Source: Hydrogenibacillus schlegelii (GTDB taxonomy: Bacteria; Bacillota; Bacilli; Thermicanales; DSM-22653). From it: a stretch of DNA of 64,000 nt. The stretch is taken from NCBI RefSeq assembly GCF_001653195.1, contig NZ_JXBB01000023.1:1-64000 (forward strand), in the 5' to 3' direction. The notes below the pieces were generated by a model that saw only the letters and a program-made list of their open reading frames with translations, had not been told where the DNA came from and did not search any database. Shown piece by piece: positions 38,897 to 50,279 of the stretch (its first letter is position 1; each line of letters starts with the position of its first letter). The position numbers and the translations under genes were made by a program.

Positions 38897-38968
38897 CCCG
38901 GCATCACCTCGCTTATTATACACCTTCACCCACCGGGACTTTTTTCAGGACCATCGCCCCTCAGCCCA

Positions 38969-39000
38969 TAAAAAACCGGAAGGGTCACAGCCCTTCCGGT
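38969..39000 (-). terminator. Terminator of the yabE-like gene
   Basis: A 10-bp stem, ACCGGAAGGG/CCCTTCCGGT (38975-39000), encloses the stop codon in its loop; TTTTTT follows on the minus strand. Confidence 0.9.
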
Positions 39001-40085
39001 CGATGGGGTCCGATCACGTAGACGGTGTTTCCCCGCCGGTAGCCGAACGCGTCGGCCTTCCGGTCGTCCTCGAAAAAGAGGTCGATCATCCGACCGCGGA
39101 CGCCGCCGCCCGTGTCTTCCGCCCGGTAAAGGCCGTAGCCTTCGATGTACACCCAGCTTCCGAGGGGGATGACCGTCGGGTCGACGGCGATCGTCCGGCC
39201 TTCTTTGGCCCGAACGCCGATGGCCGTCATTCCGTAACCGGGATCGCCCGGCCGCTTGCCGGTGTGGGCCGGGCCCGGGCCGTAGGCGGTCAGCACGACA
39301 CCGGTCAGGGCCTTTTGCACGGGGAGGCGCTGCCCGTTGATCGCAAGGACCGCCGGTTCCGACGAGGCGGCGCGGGCCCCGGAGCCGGCCTCCGGGACCG
39401 GTGCGACCTCCGGCGAGGGCACCCGGGCGCCCACGCGAACGATCTTCGGCATCGGCGCTTCGACGATGCGGCTTACGAGCGGCCGCACGTCGGTGAGGAC
39501 GCCGTTGACGTAGACGGCGCGGTAAAAGTCGAGGGCCCGCCCGTCCCGGCCGGGGGAGGCGGTCTTTTCCACCCCCCGCGGCAGGGCGAGATCCGCCTTT
39601 TTGACCGTTTCGGCCTTGATCGTCCGGCTCTCGGCGACGACGGCCGCATCGATCCGCTCGATCCGCACCGTCTCTCCGCCCCGAAGCGGCATCTCCGGCG
39701 CCGGCGTGACGACGTGCGCCGGCCGCAGGCCGAAGCCCAGCTCGGCGATGAGGCCGCCGACGGTCTCCGCTGTCGTCCGGACGAGGGCGGGCTGGCCGCG
39801 GCCGACGATCAGGCGGACCGCCTTAGCCCGCCGGACGACGACGGCATCACCGTCCCGAAGGGTCGCGTCCGGAAGCGGAAACACCCGGTCGCCGTCCTCG
39901 AGCCGGAGGCCGAGGCGGACGAGGAGCGCCCCGACCGACCGGTCGGGGACGCTGAGCGTCCGGACCGCGGTTCCGTCGTCGACGGTGACCGTCTTGGAAC
40001 CGAATCCGATGGCGGCCGCAAGGAGCGCGCCCCAGACGAACGTCCAGGCGAGCGCTCCGGCGAGCCGCCGGCGACTTGACGCCAT
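38985..40085 (-). CDS. yabE: YabE-like cell-wall protein (DUF348, G5, 3D domains)
   Basis: 366 residues, exported: a signal/membrane segment (about 8-29), two DUF348 repeats (about 30-145), a G5 domain (about 150-220), a linker, and a C-terminal 3D domain with the three Asp residues in VDPTVIPLGS, RAEDTGGGVRG and MIDLFFED. The 3D fold is shared with lytic transglycosylases and Rpf-like enzymes, so a peptidoglycan hydrolase role is likely. GAGGTGA precedes ATG 40085. Conserved tatD-yabE-rnmV order. Confidence 0.92.
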   Translation of the reverse strand: MASSRRRLAGALAWTFVWGALLAAAIGFGSKTVTVDDGTAVRTLSVPDRSVGALLVRLGLRLEDGDRVFPLPDATLRDGDAVVVRRAKAVRLIVGRGQPALVRTTAETVGGLIAELGFGLRPAHVVTPAPEMPLRGGETVRIERIDAAVVAESRTIKAETVKKADLALPRGVEKTASPGRDGRALDFYRAVYVNGVLTDVRPLVSRIVEAPMPKIVRVGARVPSPEVAPVPEAGSGARAASSEPAVLAINGQRLPVQKALTGVVLTAYGPGPAHTGKRPGDPGYGMTAIGVRAKEGRTIAVDPTVIPLGSWVYIEGYGLYRAEDTGGGVRGRMIDLFFEDDRKADAFGYRRGNTVYVIGPHRPEGL

Positions 40086-40094
40086 CGCTTCACC

Positions 40095-40904
40095 TCAACC
40101 CATCCCGTGGTCCGGTGGGGCGTCCGGCGACGGAAGGCGAAACAGCCGTTTCGCGTTGTCGGTCGAAAGGTGCGCGATCTCTTCCACCGAACGCCCGGCA
40201 AGGCGCGCCACCGCCTCGGCGACGAGGCGCACGTGGGCGCTTTCGTTCCGCCTCCCCCGATAAGGGTGGGGCGCCAGATACGGCGCGTCGGTTTCGATGA
40301 CGAGGCGATCCAGCGGGATGCGGGGCACGAGCGCCTGAAGCGCCCGGGCATTTTTAAACGTCACCGGACCACCCAGGGAAAGATAAAAACCGAGGGCGAC
40401 GGCGGCCTCGACGTGAGCCTCCGAGCCGGAAAAGGCATGCATCACGCCCCCGATCGCCCCGGCGTCGGCCTCCCGGAGGAGGGCATACACGTCATCGTGG
40501 GCGTCCCGGTTGTGGATGATGACCGGAAGGCCGAGCTCCCGGGCGAGGTCGAGCTGCGCCCGAAACGCCCGGACCTGCGCCTCCCGGGACGCCGTCTGAT
40601 GGTGATAGTCCAGGCCGATCTCGCCGATGGCGACGACCTTCGGGTGCCGGGCCGCCTCCCGGATCGCCGCCAAAACGTCCGGGCTTAAGCGCTCCGCTTC
40701 CGTCGGATGAAGCCCAACGGCGGCGTAGACGATCGGCTCCGCCTCGGTGAGCGCGAGCGTCGTCCGGATGCGCTCCGGATTGTAGCCGACGTTGACGATC
40801 GCCCGGACGCCGGCGGCCTTTGCCCGCGCCAGCACCTCCGCCCGATCGGCATCAAACGCCGGATCGTCGAGGTGGGCATGGGTGTCGACCAGCGGGGCGC
40901 TCAT
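40095..40904 (-). CDS. tatD: TatD-family metal-dependent deoxyribonuclease
   Basis: 269-residue TIM-barrel hydrolase with metal ligands in VDTHAHLD (6-13), GEIGLDYH near 93, IIHNRDAHDD near 127, HAFSGS near 153 and ETDAPYL near 203. ATG 40904 overlaps the metG stop (ATGA). Confidence 0.95.
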   Translation of the reverse strand: MSAPLVDTHAHLDDPAFDADRAEVLARAKAAGVRAIVNVGYNPERIRTTLALTEAEPIVYAAVGLHPTEAERLSPDVLAAIREAARHPKVVAIGEIGLDYHHQTASREAQVRAFRAQLDLARELGLPVIIHNRDAHDDVYALLREADAGAIGGVMHAFSGSEAHVEAAVALGFYLSLGGPVTFKNARALQALVPRIPLDRLVIETDAPYLAPHPYRGRRNESAHVRLVAEAVARLAGRSVEEIAHLSTDNAKRLFRLPSPDAPPDHGMG

Positions 40905-42985
40905 CGGATCCGGGTGCCGTTCGGCACCTCGGCCGGCACCTCGATCACCCTGAGGGCGCCGTCGTACGACGCCGCGAGGATCATGCCGTACGAGTCGACC
41001 CCCCGGAAGCGGGCCGGCTTTAAGTTCGTGACGCAAATGAGTTTCTTCCCGACGAGCGCCTCCGGCGCGTAATGCTCGGCGATGCCGGAGACGACCTGCC
41101 GCCGCTCATCGCCGAGGTCGAGGATGAGCCGAAGGAGCCGGTCGGCGCCCGGCACCCGCTCTGCCGCGACGACTTCCGCCGCCCGAAGCTCGACCTTGCC
41201 GAACGTCTCGAGGTCGATCGGCGTGACGCCTTCCGGCGCTTTCGGCGGGCTTTCGGCCACGCGGTTTTCTCCTCCTTCGGACGGGATGCGGTTCGCCGTA
41301 TTTTTTGCCGGACCGGCGCCGGCCGGAGCGCTCCCCTCGCCGGCCGGCCCGTTCGCCCTGCCGGCCGAACGGGACCGGAGGTTGGCCTCCGCCTGCGCCC
41401 GGGCGGCGGCGGTGTGAGCGTCGATCGCCGCGATCTCCGCCGCGAGGTCGAGCCGCGGGAACAGCGGTGGCCCTTTTTCCACCCGCCGGCCCGGCGTAAG
41501 CACCCCCCACGTCTCCAGCCGGCCGTAGTCCCGGGCCGGGTCATCCGGTCCGACGGAAAACATCGCGAAGATGCGCTCCGGCGTCCGGGGCATGAAGGGA
41601 CCGAGGAGGACGGCGAGGATGCGGATTCCTTCGGCGAGCTGATACAGCACGGTGCCGAGTCGGGAGCGGGCCGCCGGATCCTTGGCCAGCGCCCACGGCG
41701 CCGTCTCGTCGATGTACTGGTTCGCCCGATGGACGAAAGCGAAGATTTCTCCGAGGGCAACGTTCAGGTGGAAGCGGTCCATCGCCGCCTTCACCTTGGC
41801 CCGAAGCCCGAGCGCCTCCGCCCGAAACGCCTCGTCGGCCGGCGCCTCCTCCCCCGGCGCCGGGAGCCGCCCGTCGAAGTACCGCTCGATCATCGCCGCC
41901 GTCCGGTGGACGAGGTTGCCGAGGTCGTTGGCGAGGTCGCTGTTCGTCCGGCGGATGAACGCCTCCGGCGTAAAGACGCCGTCCTGACCGAACGGGACCT
42001 CCCGAAGGAGGAAGTAGCGGACGGCGTCGGAGCCGTACCGGTCGATGAGGAACTTCGGATCGATCGCGTTCCCCTTCGATTTCGACATCTTCCCGTCCGG
42101 CATGAGCAGCCAGCCGTGGCCGAAGACCGTCTTCGGGAGCGGGAGACCGAGCGCCATGAGGATGGCCGGCCAGATGATCGTGTGGAAGCGAAGGATGTCT
42201 TTGCCGACGAGGTGGACGTCCGCCGGCCAGTAGCGCTCGAACTTCGACGGGTCGTCGGATCCGTAGCCGAGGGCGGTGATGTAGTTCGACAGGGCGTCGA
42301 CCCAGACGTAGAGGACGTGCTCCGGATCGTGGGGAAGCGGGATCCCCCAGTCGAAGTTCGTCCGGGAGATGGAAAGATCCTCAAGCCCCGGCCGGATGAA
42401 GTTGTTCAGCATCTCATGCTTCCGGGACTCCGGCAGGATGAACTCCGGATGGCGCTCGATGTGTTCTTCGAGCCGATCGGCGTACTTGGACAGGCGGAAG
42501 AAATAGCTTTTTTCCTTGACGCGACTGATGGGCCGGCCGCAGTCGGGGCAGAAATAGCCGTCGTCCCGCTTCGCCTGAAACTCCGTCCAGTAGGCCTCGC
42601 ACTCGACGCAGTAGTAGCCTTCGTATTCGCCGAGGTAGATGTCGCCGGAGGCGAGGAGGCGCTCGACGATCTTCTGCACCGCCGCCTTATGCCGCGGCTC
42701 CGTCGTCCGGATGAAGTCGTCGTACGAAATGTCGAGGCGCGCCCAGAGATCCTTGATCCACACGACGATCGGCTCAATGTACTCGAGCGGCGCCTTGCCG
42801 TGCCGGGCGGCCGTCTTGGCGAGCTTCTGGCCGTGCTCGTCGGTGCCGGTGAGGAAGAAGACGTCGTCCCCTTCGAGCCGCCGGAAGCGGGCGATCGCGT
42901 CGGCGGCCACGGTCGTGTAGGCGTTCCCGATGTGGAGCGTCGCGCTCGGGTAGTAGATCGGCGTCGTAATGTAAAACTTTCCCAT
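40901..42985 (-). CDS. metG: Methionyl-tRNA synthetase
   Basis: 694 residues. HIGH-type motif ATLHIGNAYT at 15-24, a zinc knuckle with CVEC and CPDC (about 126-150), KMSKS near 300, and a C-terminal tRNA-binding OB fold (Trbp111-like, from about 590) joined by an Ala/Pro-rich linker. It heads the metG-tatD operon and is divergent from abrB. The promoter is at 43022-43050. Confidence 0.97.
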   Translation of the reverse strand: MGKFYITTPIYYPSATLHIGNAYTTVAADAIARFRRLEGDDVFFLTGTDEHGQKLAKTAARHGKAPLEYIEPIVVWIKDLWARLDISYDDFIRTTEPRHKAAVQKIVERLLASGDIYLGEYEGYYCVECEAYWTEFQAKRDDGYFCPDCGRPISRVKEKSYFFRLSKYADRLEEHIERHPEFILPESRKHEMLNNFIRPGLEDLSISRTNFDWGIPLPHDPEHVLYVWVDALSNYITALGYGSDDPSKFERYWPADVHLVGKDILRFHTIIWPAILMALGLPLPKTVFGHGWLLMPDGKMSKSKGNAIDPKFLIDRYGSDAVRYFLLREVPFGQDGVFTPEAFIRRTNSDLANDLGNLVHRTAAMIERYFDGRLPAPGEEAPADEAFRAEALGLRAKVKAAMDRFHLNVALGEIFAFVHRANQYIDETAPWALAKDPAARSRLGTVLYQLAEGIRILAVLLGPFMPRTPERIFAMFSVGPDDPARDYGRLETWGVLTPGRRVEKGPPLFPRLDLAAEIAAIDAHTAAARAQAEANLRSRSAGRANGPAGEGSAPAGAGPAKNTANRIPSEGGENRVAESPPKAPEGVTPIDLETFGKVELRAAEVVAAERVPGADRLLRLILDLGDERRQVVSGIAEHYAPEALVGKKLICVTNLKPARFRGVDSYGMILAASYDGALRVIEVPAEVPNGTRIR

Positions 42986-43021
42986 CCCCGGTCCCTCAGT
43001 CGCGCTGGATGATTTTTGTCC

Positions 43022-43050
43022 ATCTTAGCGCCGATTCCCGGCTCTGTCAA
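43022..43050 (-). promoter_or_regulatory. metG promoter
   Basis: The minus strand has TTGACA (43050-43045), a 17-base spacer and TAAGAT (43027-43022). Confidence 0.8.
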
Positions 43051-43055
43051 GAAAG

Positions 43056-43085
43056 TTGACGCTCCCTGGCAGGAGCTGGTATGCT
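43056..43085 (+). promoter_or_regulatory. abrB promoter
   Basis: TTGACG (43056-43061), an 18-base spacer and TATGCT (43080-43085). Its -35 lies back to back with that of metG, five bases away, so one bound regulator could affect both. Confidence 0.75.
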
Positions 43086-43132
43086 AAAGAGGGAGCCTGG
43101 CGTCACGTGCGGCGCCGTCGGGGGGGAGAGCC

Positions 43133-43414
43133 GTGAAAGCGACCGGCATCGTCCGCAAAGTCGACGAACTCGGCCGCGTCGTCATCCCGATCGAGCTCCG
43201 GCGGACCCTCGGCATCGGCGAGCGGGACGCCCTGGAGATCTACGTCGACGGTGATCGGATCGTGCTGAGAAAACTCGAAGCGCGATGCGTCTTTTGCCGT
43301 TCGTCATCGGATTTGATCGAATTTAGAGATAAAAAGGTCTGCCGGCGGTGCGCCGCCGAGCTCGGCGACGCCGTGCGTCCGGCCGGCGCTCCGGAACCGG
43401 GCGACGGGCGCTGA
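43133..43414 (+). CDS. abrB: Transition-state regulator AbrB
   Basis: 93-residue DNA-binding regulator. The N-terminal domain is almost identical to B. subtilis AbrB (MKATGIVRKVDELGRVVIPI). The C-terminal half differs: it has a zinc-ribbon-like CVFC...CRRC arrangement (52-55 and 70-73) instead of the B. subtilis dimerisation region. GTG start with GGGGGGGAG upstream. Divergent from metG, as in B. subtilis. Confidence 0.93.
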   Translation: MKATGIVRKVDELGRVVIPIELRRTLGIGERDALEIYVDGDRIVLRKLEARCVFCRSSSDLIEFRDKKVCRRCAAELGDAVRPAGAPEPGDGR

Positions 43415-43515
43415 TTCCCGCGTCTGTTGGCGCCCCCGGCGGCCCTCGTCGAAAAGAGAACGGCCCCAAAAGGCTTCGATCATTCGCTATGGCGCGGCGG
43501 GCGCCAGACGGTTCG

Positions 43516-43543
43516 ACGGGTCCGGAACGGCCGGACCCGTTTT
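43516..43543 (+). terminator. Terminator downstream of abrB
   Basis: A 10-bp stem (43516-43525 with 43531-43540) is followed by TTTT. It lies about 100 bases after abrB; the interval holds no recognisable gene. Confidence 0.6.
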
Positions 43544-43622
43544 CGATGCCGACCGCTTGGGGGCCGGGGGCCCGCCTCTTTGCCCCGCCCCGGGAAGCCG
43601 GCCCGGCGACGAACCGGTGCCG

Positions 43623-44561
43623 CTAGTCTTCGTCTTCCCGGATCAAGGCGCCGGACCGGTCCAGGTCGGCAAGGAGGCGGTAGGCCGTCCGGCGGGAGAG
43701 GCCGAAGCGCTCCGCCACCGCCCGGGCCGCGTCGCGGCCGCTGAAACCGGCGGCCAGAAGCGCCCGGAGCGCCTCGGCGGGCGTCTCCGCGCCGGGGCTT
43801 TCCTCGCCGGCCGGCGCCCCGCCCGCCGGCGCGGCCCTCCGGCCGTCGGCCGCCTCCGCGCCTTCGACGACGAGGGTGATCTCCCCGCGGGGCGGTTCTT
43901 TTTCCGCGAGCGCCCAAAGGTCCGGAAGCTTGCCCCGCCAGAACGTCTCGTGCCGCTTGGTCATCTCCCGGGCAACGACCGCCGACCGCGGGCCGAAGAC
44001 GTCCGCAAGATCCCGGAGCGTCGCCGAAAGTCGGTGCGGCGCCTCGTAAAAGACGAGCGTAAAAGGAAGCGGCTTTAATGCGGTCAGGCGCTCCCGGCGC
44101 TCCGCCGGCCGCCGCGGAAGGAAGCCGACGAACAAAAAGGGCGTCGCCGGAAGCCCGGAGACCGAAAGGGCCGCGATCGCCGCCGATGGGCCGGGGATCG
44201 GCACGACGGGGATGCCGGCGCGGATCGCCGCCCGGACGAGGACTTCGCCGGGATCGGAGATGGCCGGCATGCCGGCGTCGGTGACCAGAGCCACCGAGGC
44301 GCCGGAGACGAGCCGCTCAACGAGCGCCTGAAGGCGGCCGGGGCCGCTGTGGGCGTGGAAGCTGACGAGCGGCGTCCGAATGCCGTATGCCTGCAACAAT
44401 TTTCGCGTCACCCGCGTATCTTCGGCGGCGATGAGGTCGACCGAGGCCAGGACGCTCTGGGCCCGTCGGGTGAAATCGTCGAGGTGGCCGATCGGCGTCC
44501 CGACGACGTACAGCACGCCGCCGGTCGCCGCAAAACTTTTTTGCACGTGGACGTCAGCCAT
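43623..44561 (-). CDS. rsmI: 16S rRNA 2'-O-ribose C1402 methyltransferase
   Basis: 312 residues. The tetrapyrrole-methylase fold shows LYVVGTPIGHLDD, AEDTRVT, LVTDAGMPAISDPG and PIPGPSA. The C-terminal tail has an Ala/Pro-rich linker and a helix-turn-helix-like end (RFGLSRRTAYRLLADL). GGAGG precedes ATG 44561, which overlaps trmN6 by eight bases. Confidence 0.95.
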   Translation of the reverse strand: MADVHVQKSFAATGGVLYVVGTPIGHLDDFTRRAQSVLASVDLIAAEDTRVTRKLLQAYGIRTPLVSFHAHSGPGRLQALVERLVSGASVALVTDAGMPAISDPGEVLVRAAIRAGIPVVPIPGPSAAIAALSVSGLPATPFLFVGFLPRRPAERRERLTALKPLPFTLVFYEAPHRLSATLRDLADVFGPRSAVVAREMTKRHETFWRGKLPDLWALAEKEPPRGEITLVVEGAEAADGRRAAPAGGAPAGEESPGAETPAEALRALLAAGFSGRDAARAVAERFGLSRRTAYRLLADLDRSGALIREDED

Positions 44562-45330
44562 CGGCGCCTCCGCTCATCCGGTAGATGGCCATCATGGCCT
44601 CGGAATAGCCGTCGCCGGTGGCGACGAAAAGCGGCGGCTCCACCGCAAGGGGAGCCGCCGGCCCTTTGACCGCTTCCACGAGGACGAGAACGGCGCGGGC
44701 CTCGGGCCGGGGATGGACCCAGCGCAGCCGCACGGGGTGAAGCCGGGCCTTTTGCAGGGCGGAAAACAGGTCCGCCAGCCGCTCCGGCCGGTACACCCAG
44801 GCGGCGCGGCCCCGCGGCTTGAGGAGCCGGGCGGCGGCCCGGGCAAAATCGTCGATCGTCGCCGTCGTCTCGTGGCGGGCGATGTGCCGGGTCGCGTTCG
44901 GGCTCGGGGTGCCGCCGCCGCGACGCCAATAGGGCGGATTCGACGTCGCGTAGTCGAATCGATCGGCGCCGAGGACGTCGGCGGCTTCCCGAACGTCCGA
45001 GAGCACGAACCGAAACCGGTCCTGAAGGCCGTTCAGTTCGGCGCTCCGGCGGGCCATGTCGAGGAGCTCCGGCTGGATGTCGACCAGCGTGAACCGGGCG
45101 CCCGTCCGGTCGGCCAAAAGGAGCGGCACCGCCCCATTTCCGGCGCCGAGGTCGACGATCTCCCCCTCGGCCGGGACCCGGGCAAAGGCGGCGAGCAGGA
45201 CCGCGTCGATGCCGAAGCGGAAGGCATCGTCCCGCTGGATGATCACCCGATGCCCGAGGCCCAGACGATCGAGCCGCTCCCCCGGCTTAAGGGGCGCCGC
45301 GGACGGAGGAAGTTCGCCTGGACTCCGCAT
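44554..45330 (-). CDS. trmN6: tRNA1(Val) (adenine-N6)-methyltransferase-like protein YabB
   Basis: 258-residue SAM-dependent methyltransferase with [14 protein letters not shown] (SAM loop) and the NPPYW catalytic motif. The very strong site GGAGGAGGG supports ATG 45330, although it overlaps yabA by 44 bases. B. subtilis has yazA (GIY-YIG) between this gene and rsmI; it is absent here. Confidence 0.9.
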   Translation of the reverse strand: MRSPGELPPSAAPLKPGERLDRLGLGHRVIIQRDDAFRFGIDAVLLAAFARVPAEGEIVDLGAGNGAVPLLLADRTGARFTLVDIQPELLDMARRSAELNGLQDRFRFVLSDVREAADVLGADRFDYATSNPPYWRRGGGTPSPNATRHIARHETTATIDDFARAAARLLKPRGRAAWVYRPERLADLFSALQKARLHPVRLRWVHPRPEARAVLVLVEAVKGPAAPLAVEPPLFVATGDGYSEAMMAIYRMSGGADG

Positions 45331-45691
45331 CGCCGCCCTCCTCCCGGCCCTTTCGGGTCGCTTTGTGCAGCAGATCGAGGCAGAAGAGGCAGTCGCCGCC
45401 GGCCCGGAGCGTGCCGAACGCGTGATGGCAGACGTGAAAGCCTTCGTAATACAGCCGGGCGAGGTTTTCCACCCCTTCGCCGACGCCGACTTCCGTTGCG
45501 GCCCCCGACCCGGCAGGCGCCCGGTCGGAGCCGGCCAGCGATCGCCGAAGCCGTTCGTTTTCCAGCGCCAGGCGAAGCTCCGACTCGACCAGCGCCTGCA
45601 AGTCCCGCTTCAGTTCTCCGAGAGCTTCGTACAGTTCCCCGAGTTTGGCCTCCATCGCCTCCAGGCGATGAAAGAGCGCCTTTTTTTCCAC
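45287..45691 (-). CDS. yabA: Replication initiation control protein YabA
   Basis: 134-residue negative regulator of initiation that bridges DnaA and DnaN. An N-terminal leucine-rich coiled coil (1-60) and a C-terminal zinc region with CHHAFG and CLFC are visible. GTG 45691 follows GGGGGTGG and matches the family start; the linker is longer than in B. subtilis (119 residues). Confidence 0.92.
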   Translation of the reverse strand: MEKKALFHRLEAMEAKLGELYEALGELKRDLQALVESELRLALENERLRRSLAGSDRAPAGSGAATEVGVGEGVENLARLYYEGFHVCHHAFGTLRAGGDCLFCLDLLHKATRKGREEGGDAESRRTSSVRGAP

Positions 45692-45725
45692 GGCCGGCCC
45701 ACCCCCTCGCCTCGCCGTCCGCCCG

Positions 45726-46541
45726 TCATTGCCAGCGCTCTTGCCAGTAGGCAACCAATGACTCCCACGGGAGCTCCACCGTCTGGCCGCCGGAGAGGGC
45801 GATCTGGACGATCCGGTCGAGGAGATTGAGGCCGACGACCCGCCCCGACCCGTACGGCGTCTCGATCTCCTCGCCGAGATCCGGGAGCATCTCCCGGGCC
45901 GATTCGTACTGATCGTTTTCGTAGGTCAGGCAGCACATCAGCCGGCCACAGAGTCCCGAGATTTTCGTCGGATTCAAGACCAGGTTTTGATCTTTGGCCA
46001 TCTTGATCGTGACCGGCTCAAATTCACCGAGAAACGACGAGCAGCAAAGCACCCGCCCGCACGGGCCGATGCCGCCGATGAGCTTCGCCTGATCCCGCAC
46101 GCCGATCTGCCGGAGCTCGATCCGGGTGCGGAAGACCGCCGCAAGATCCCGGACGAGGGCCCGGAAATCGACGCGGCCGTCCGCGGCGAAATAAAAAATG
46201 AGCTTCGCCCGGTCAAACGTATATTCCGCATCGATGAGCCGCATCGGCAGCCCGTGGGCGGCGATGAGTTCCCGGGCGACGGGGATCGCCCGATTGGCGT
46301 CCTCGCGGTTTTGGGCGACGACCGCCTCGTCCGCCGCGTCGGCCCGCCGGATCAGCGGGCGGAGCGGAAGGACGACGTCTTCCTCCGGCACCAGACGCCG
46401 GCCGATGACGACGCGACCGTACTCGATGCCGCGGATCGTCTCCACGATGACGCCGTCGCCGACGGACACTTCCGCCTCCCCGGGGTCAAAATAATAGATC
46501 CGCCCGGCCTTTTTGAAGCGGACGCCGATGATCTCGACCAT
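45726..46541 (-). CDS. ricT: PSP1-domain protein RicT (YaaT)
   Basis: Component of the RicA-RicF-RicT complex that aids mRNA processing by RNase Y and promotes sporulation and competence in B. subtilis. 271 residues with the PSP1 domain; cysteine clusters GPCGRVLCC and GLCGRLMCC are candidate iron-sulfur ligands. GGAAGGGG precedes ATG 46541. It is one base downstream of holB. Confidence 0.94.
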   Translation of the reverse strand: MVEIIGVRFKKAGRIYYFDPGEAEVSVGDGVIVETIRGIEYGRVVIGRRLVPEEDVVLPLRPLIRRADAADEAVVAQNREDANRAIPVARELIAAHGLPMRLIDAEYTFDRAKLIFYFAADGRVDFRALVRDLAAVFRTRIELRQIGVRDQAKLIGGIGPCGRVLCCSSFLGEFEPVTIKMAKDQNLVLNPTKISGLCGRLMCCLTYENDQYESAREMLPDLGEEIETPYGSGRVVGLNLLDRIVQIALSGGQTVELPWESLVAYWQERWQ

Positions 46542-46542
46542 G

Positions 46543-47836
<1,294 letters not shown>

Positions 47837-47845
47837 CCGCCGCCT

Positions 47846-49318
47846 TCACCCTTCCGCTTCCTCAAACACCGACACCGTCCCGTCCGGAAAGACGCCGTGG
47901 ATGGAGGCGCCCGCCGCGAGGGCAGCCGCGAGCGCGGCCGCGTCCTCGGCCGAAAGCCGGTCACCGGGAAACCGCCACGGAATCCCCGGCGGATAGGGGA
48001 CGAGGGCGTCGGCGAGCGGCCGGCCGACGGCTTCGGCGAGGCATTGCCGACGGCGCCGGCCGGCGCCCAGGGCAAAGCGCCGGCGCTCTTCGGCCGCCGG
48101 AACAAAAAGCGGCACCGCCGGTCGGCGCCCGACCGCTCCCCGGGCTGGATGCGCCTTCGGCCGCACCGCCCAAAACGACCGCCACGCCGCCTCGAGCCGG
48201 TCGCCGTCTTCCGGCCGGACGCCGAGCGGCACGATCGCCAGGGCGAGGTCGCCGAAGGCGAGCTCCAGGTCGATCCCCGCCGCCGCAAAGTGCGAAAGGA
48301 GCGCCGGCCCTTCGCCGGGAGGGGCGAGGAGCGAAAAACGAAGCGGGTCGTCTGACGGGAGGACCGCGTCCGGCCGCACTGCCTGAAGCCGCCTCATCAG
48401 GGGTCGGGCGACGTCGATCGCCTGGCGAAGGCGGTTCGGAAGCGCCCCCGATCGGACGGACTGCTGCACGAGGTCGAGGGAGGCCAGAAGCAGGTAGGAG
48501 GGGCTGGACGACTGGAGCTTCACCAGCGCTCCGTCGACGGCGTCGTCGAGAGCGGCGTCCCCGACGAGGTGAAGCATCGCCGCCATCGTCAGCGCCCCGA
48601 GCGATTTGTGCGACGAATGGACGACGAGGTCGGCCCCTTCGGCGACCGCCGACGGCGGGAGGCGCGGATCGAGGCCGAAATGCCCGCCGTGGGCCTGATC
48701 GACGACGAGCGGGATCCCTCGCCGGCGCAGGCAACGGACGAGCGCCTCGAGGGGGCGGTGCCGACCGAAGTACGTCGGCGTCGTCACGAACACCCCCTGC
48801 ACCGGGATCCGCTCGACCCAGGCGCAAAATCGCGCCCAATCGTATCCGTCCGGCCGACCGTAGGCGTCCACCTCCGGCGCGATGAGGATCGCCTCGGCGC
48901 CGGCCAGCATGAGAGCGTGGTAAAACGACCGGTGCGCGTCGCGCCCCGCCAGCCACACTCCGTTCGGGCGGCTTTCCCGGACGGCCAGCACCGCTGCCAT
49001 CACGCCGGCGGACGCCCCGCCGACGAGAAACCGCGTCCGGCGAGCGCCGAACGCCCGGGCGGCGAGGGCTTCCGCCTCCCGGATGACGCCCGTCGCCCGG
49101 TGCAGATCGTCGAGCGCCCCGACTTCCGTCTGGTCGAACCGAAGCGCCGGGCCGAGCAGGGCAGCGACCTCCGGCCCGAAGGGGCGACCGCCGTGGGCCG
49201 GAACGTGAAAGCGGACGCGATCGGCGTAGGTCTGGAGGGCTTCCACGATCGGCGCTTCGGCGCCCCGCCCGGCTTCCCATTCCTCGCCGCAGGTTTCGGG
49301 CTTTCTCCCGTCAGACAT
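47846..49318 (-). CDS. Orn/Lys/Arg decarboxylase-family PLP enzyme (YaaO-like)
   Basis: 490-residue fold-type I PLP enzyme related to ornithine/lysine/arginine decarboxylases. Conserved features: HVPAHGG near 38, GGASAGV near 99, [11 protein letters not shown] (PLP-binding Asp) and [10 protein letters not shown] with the Schiff-base Lys. A C-terminal Orn/Lys/Arg domain follows. GGAGGGG precedes ATG 49318, which overlaps recR by eight bases. Substrate is not predictable; polyamine synthesis is likely. Confidence 0.88.
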   Translation of the reverse strand: MSDGRKPETCGEEWEAGRGAEAPIVEALQTYADRVRFHVPAHGGRPFGPEVAALLGPALRFDQTEVGALDDLHRATGVIREAEALAARAFGARRTRFLVGGASAGVMAAVLAVRESRPNGVWLAGRDAHRSFYHALMLAGAEAILIAPEVDAYGRPDGYDWARFCAWVERIPVQGVFVTTPTYFGRHRPLEALVRCLRRRGIPLVVDQAHGGHFGLDPRLPPSAVAEGADLVVHSSHKSLGALTMAAMLHLVGDAALDDAVDGALVKLQSSSPSYLLLASLDLVQQSVRSGALPNRLRQAIDVARPLMRRLQAVRPDAVLPSDDPLRFSLLAPPGEGPALLSHFAAAGIDLELAFGDLALAIVPLGVRPEDGDRLEAAWRSFWAVRPKAHPARGAVGRRPAVPLFVPAAEERRRFALGAGRRRRQCLAEAVGRPLADALVPYPPGIPWRFPGDRLSAEDAAALAAALAAGASIHGVFPDGTVSVFEEAEG

Positions 49319-49907
49319 CCCGTCGCCCCTCCAACGCCCGCGCCAGCGTCACCTCGTCGGCGTACTCGAGATCGCCGCCGACGGGGAGCCCGGAGGCGAT
49401 GCGCGTCACCCGAATGCCCGACGGCTTGATCAGCCGGGCGAGGTAGACCGCCGTCGCCTCGCCTTCGACGGACGGGTTGGTGGCGATGATCACTTCTTCC
49501 ACCGTCTCATCCTGAAGCCGCTCGAGGAGCGACTTGATCTTCAGCTCCTCCGGGCCGATGCCGTCGAGGGGAGAGAGAACGCCGCCGAGCACGTGATAAA
49601 GGCCCCGGTACCCTTTCATCTTTTCCATCGCCGCGACGTCTTTCGGCTCCTCGACGACGCAGATCGTCCGCCGATCCCGGGTCGGATCGCTGCAGATCGC
49701 GCAGGGATCCCGGTCGGTGACGTTATGGCAGATCGAACACGTCTTCAGATCCCTTTTGACCGCCTGAAGGGCCTCGGCGAGCGCCCGAACGTCCTCATCG
49801 GGCAGTTTGAGCACGTAAAAGGCAAGCCGCGTCGCCGTCTTCGGCCCGATCCCCGGCAGCTTCTGAAACGCCTCGATCAGTCGGGCCAGCGGTTCCGGAT
49901 AGTGCAT
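49311..49907 (-). CDS. recR: Recombination mediator RecR
   Basis: 198 residues: N-terminal helix-hairpin-helix ([12 protein letters not shown]), C4 zinc finger ([16 protein letters not shown], 57-72), Toprim domain (ICVVEEPKD) and a C-terminal Walker-like tail. The dnaX-ebfC-recR order is universal in the group. yaaL and bofA, which follow in B. subtilis, are replaced by the decarboxylase gene. Confidence 0.97.
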   Translation of the reverse strand: MHYPEPLARLIEAFQKLPGIGPKTATRLAFYVLKLPDEDVRALAEALQAVKRDLKTCSICHNVTDRDPCAICSDPTRDRRTICVVEEPKDVAAMEKMKGYRGLYHVLGGVLSPLDGIGPEELKIKSLLERLQDETVEEVIIATNPSVEGEATAVYLARLIKPSGIRVTRIASGLPVGGDLEYADEVTLARALEGRRDV

Positions 49908-49920
49908 CGGGACGCCCCCG

Positions 49921-50229
49921 TCAGAACAGGCCCGGAATCCGGAGGCCGCCGGTGATCCGGCCGAGATCTTCCTGCGCCAGCGCCTCCGCCGCCCGGAGGG
50001 CCTCGGCCACCGCCGCCTGCACGAGGTCTTCCAGCAGGCCGACGTCGTCCGGGTCGACGACGCTCGGGTCGATCTTGACGCCGAGGATCTCTTTGTGCCC
50101 GTTCATCGTGACGACGACGGCGCCCCCACCGGCGCTGCCTTCCACCGTCTTCGCTTTGAGCGCCGCCTGGGCCTTTTCCATCTGTTCTTGCATTTTTTTG
50201 AGCTGCTTCATCATCTGCTGCATGTTCAT
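49921..50229 (-). CDS. ebfC: Nucleoid-associated protein EbfC/YaaK
   Basis: 102-residue YbaB/EbfC-family DNA-binding protein with N-terminal helix [20 protein letters not shown] and the central [18 protein letters not shown] lies eight bases upstream of ATG 50229. Confidence 0.95.
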   Translation of the reverse strand: MNMQQMMKQLKKMQEQMEKAQAALKAKTVEGSAGGGAVVVTMNGHKEILGVKIDPSVVDPDDVGLLEDLVQAAVAEALRAAEALAQEDLGRITGGLRIPGLF

Positions 50230-50279
50230 CCCGTTCGCCTCCTGTCGCCGGCGGGCCGGCTCTTTTCCGCCGCGCCGGC

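Noticed and set aside
38914-38919. TATAAT as the rnmV promoter
   Set aside because: It lies so close to the TTG start that the transcript would begin within the ribosome site, and no -35 is seen.
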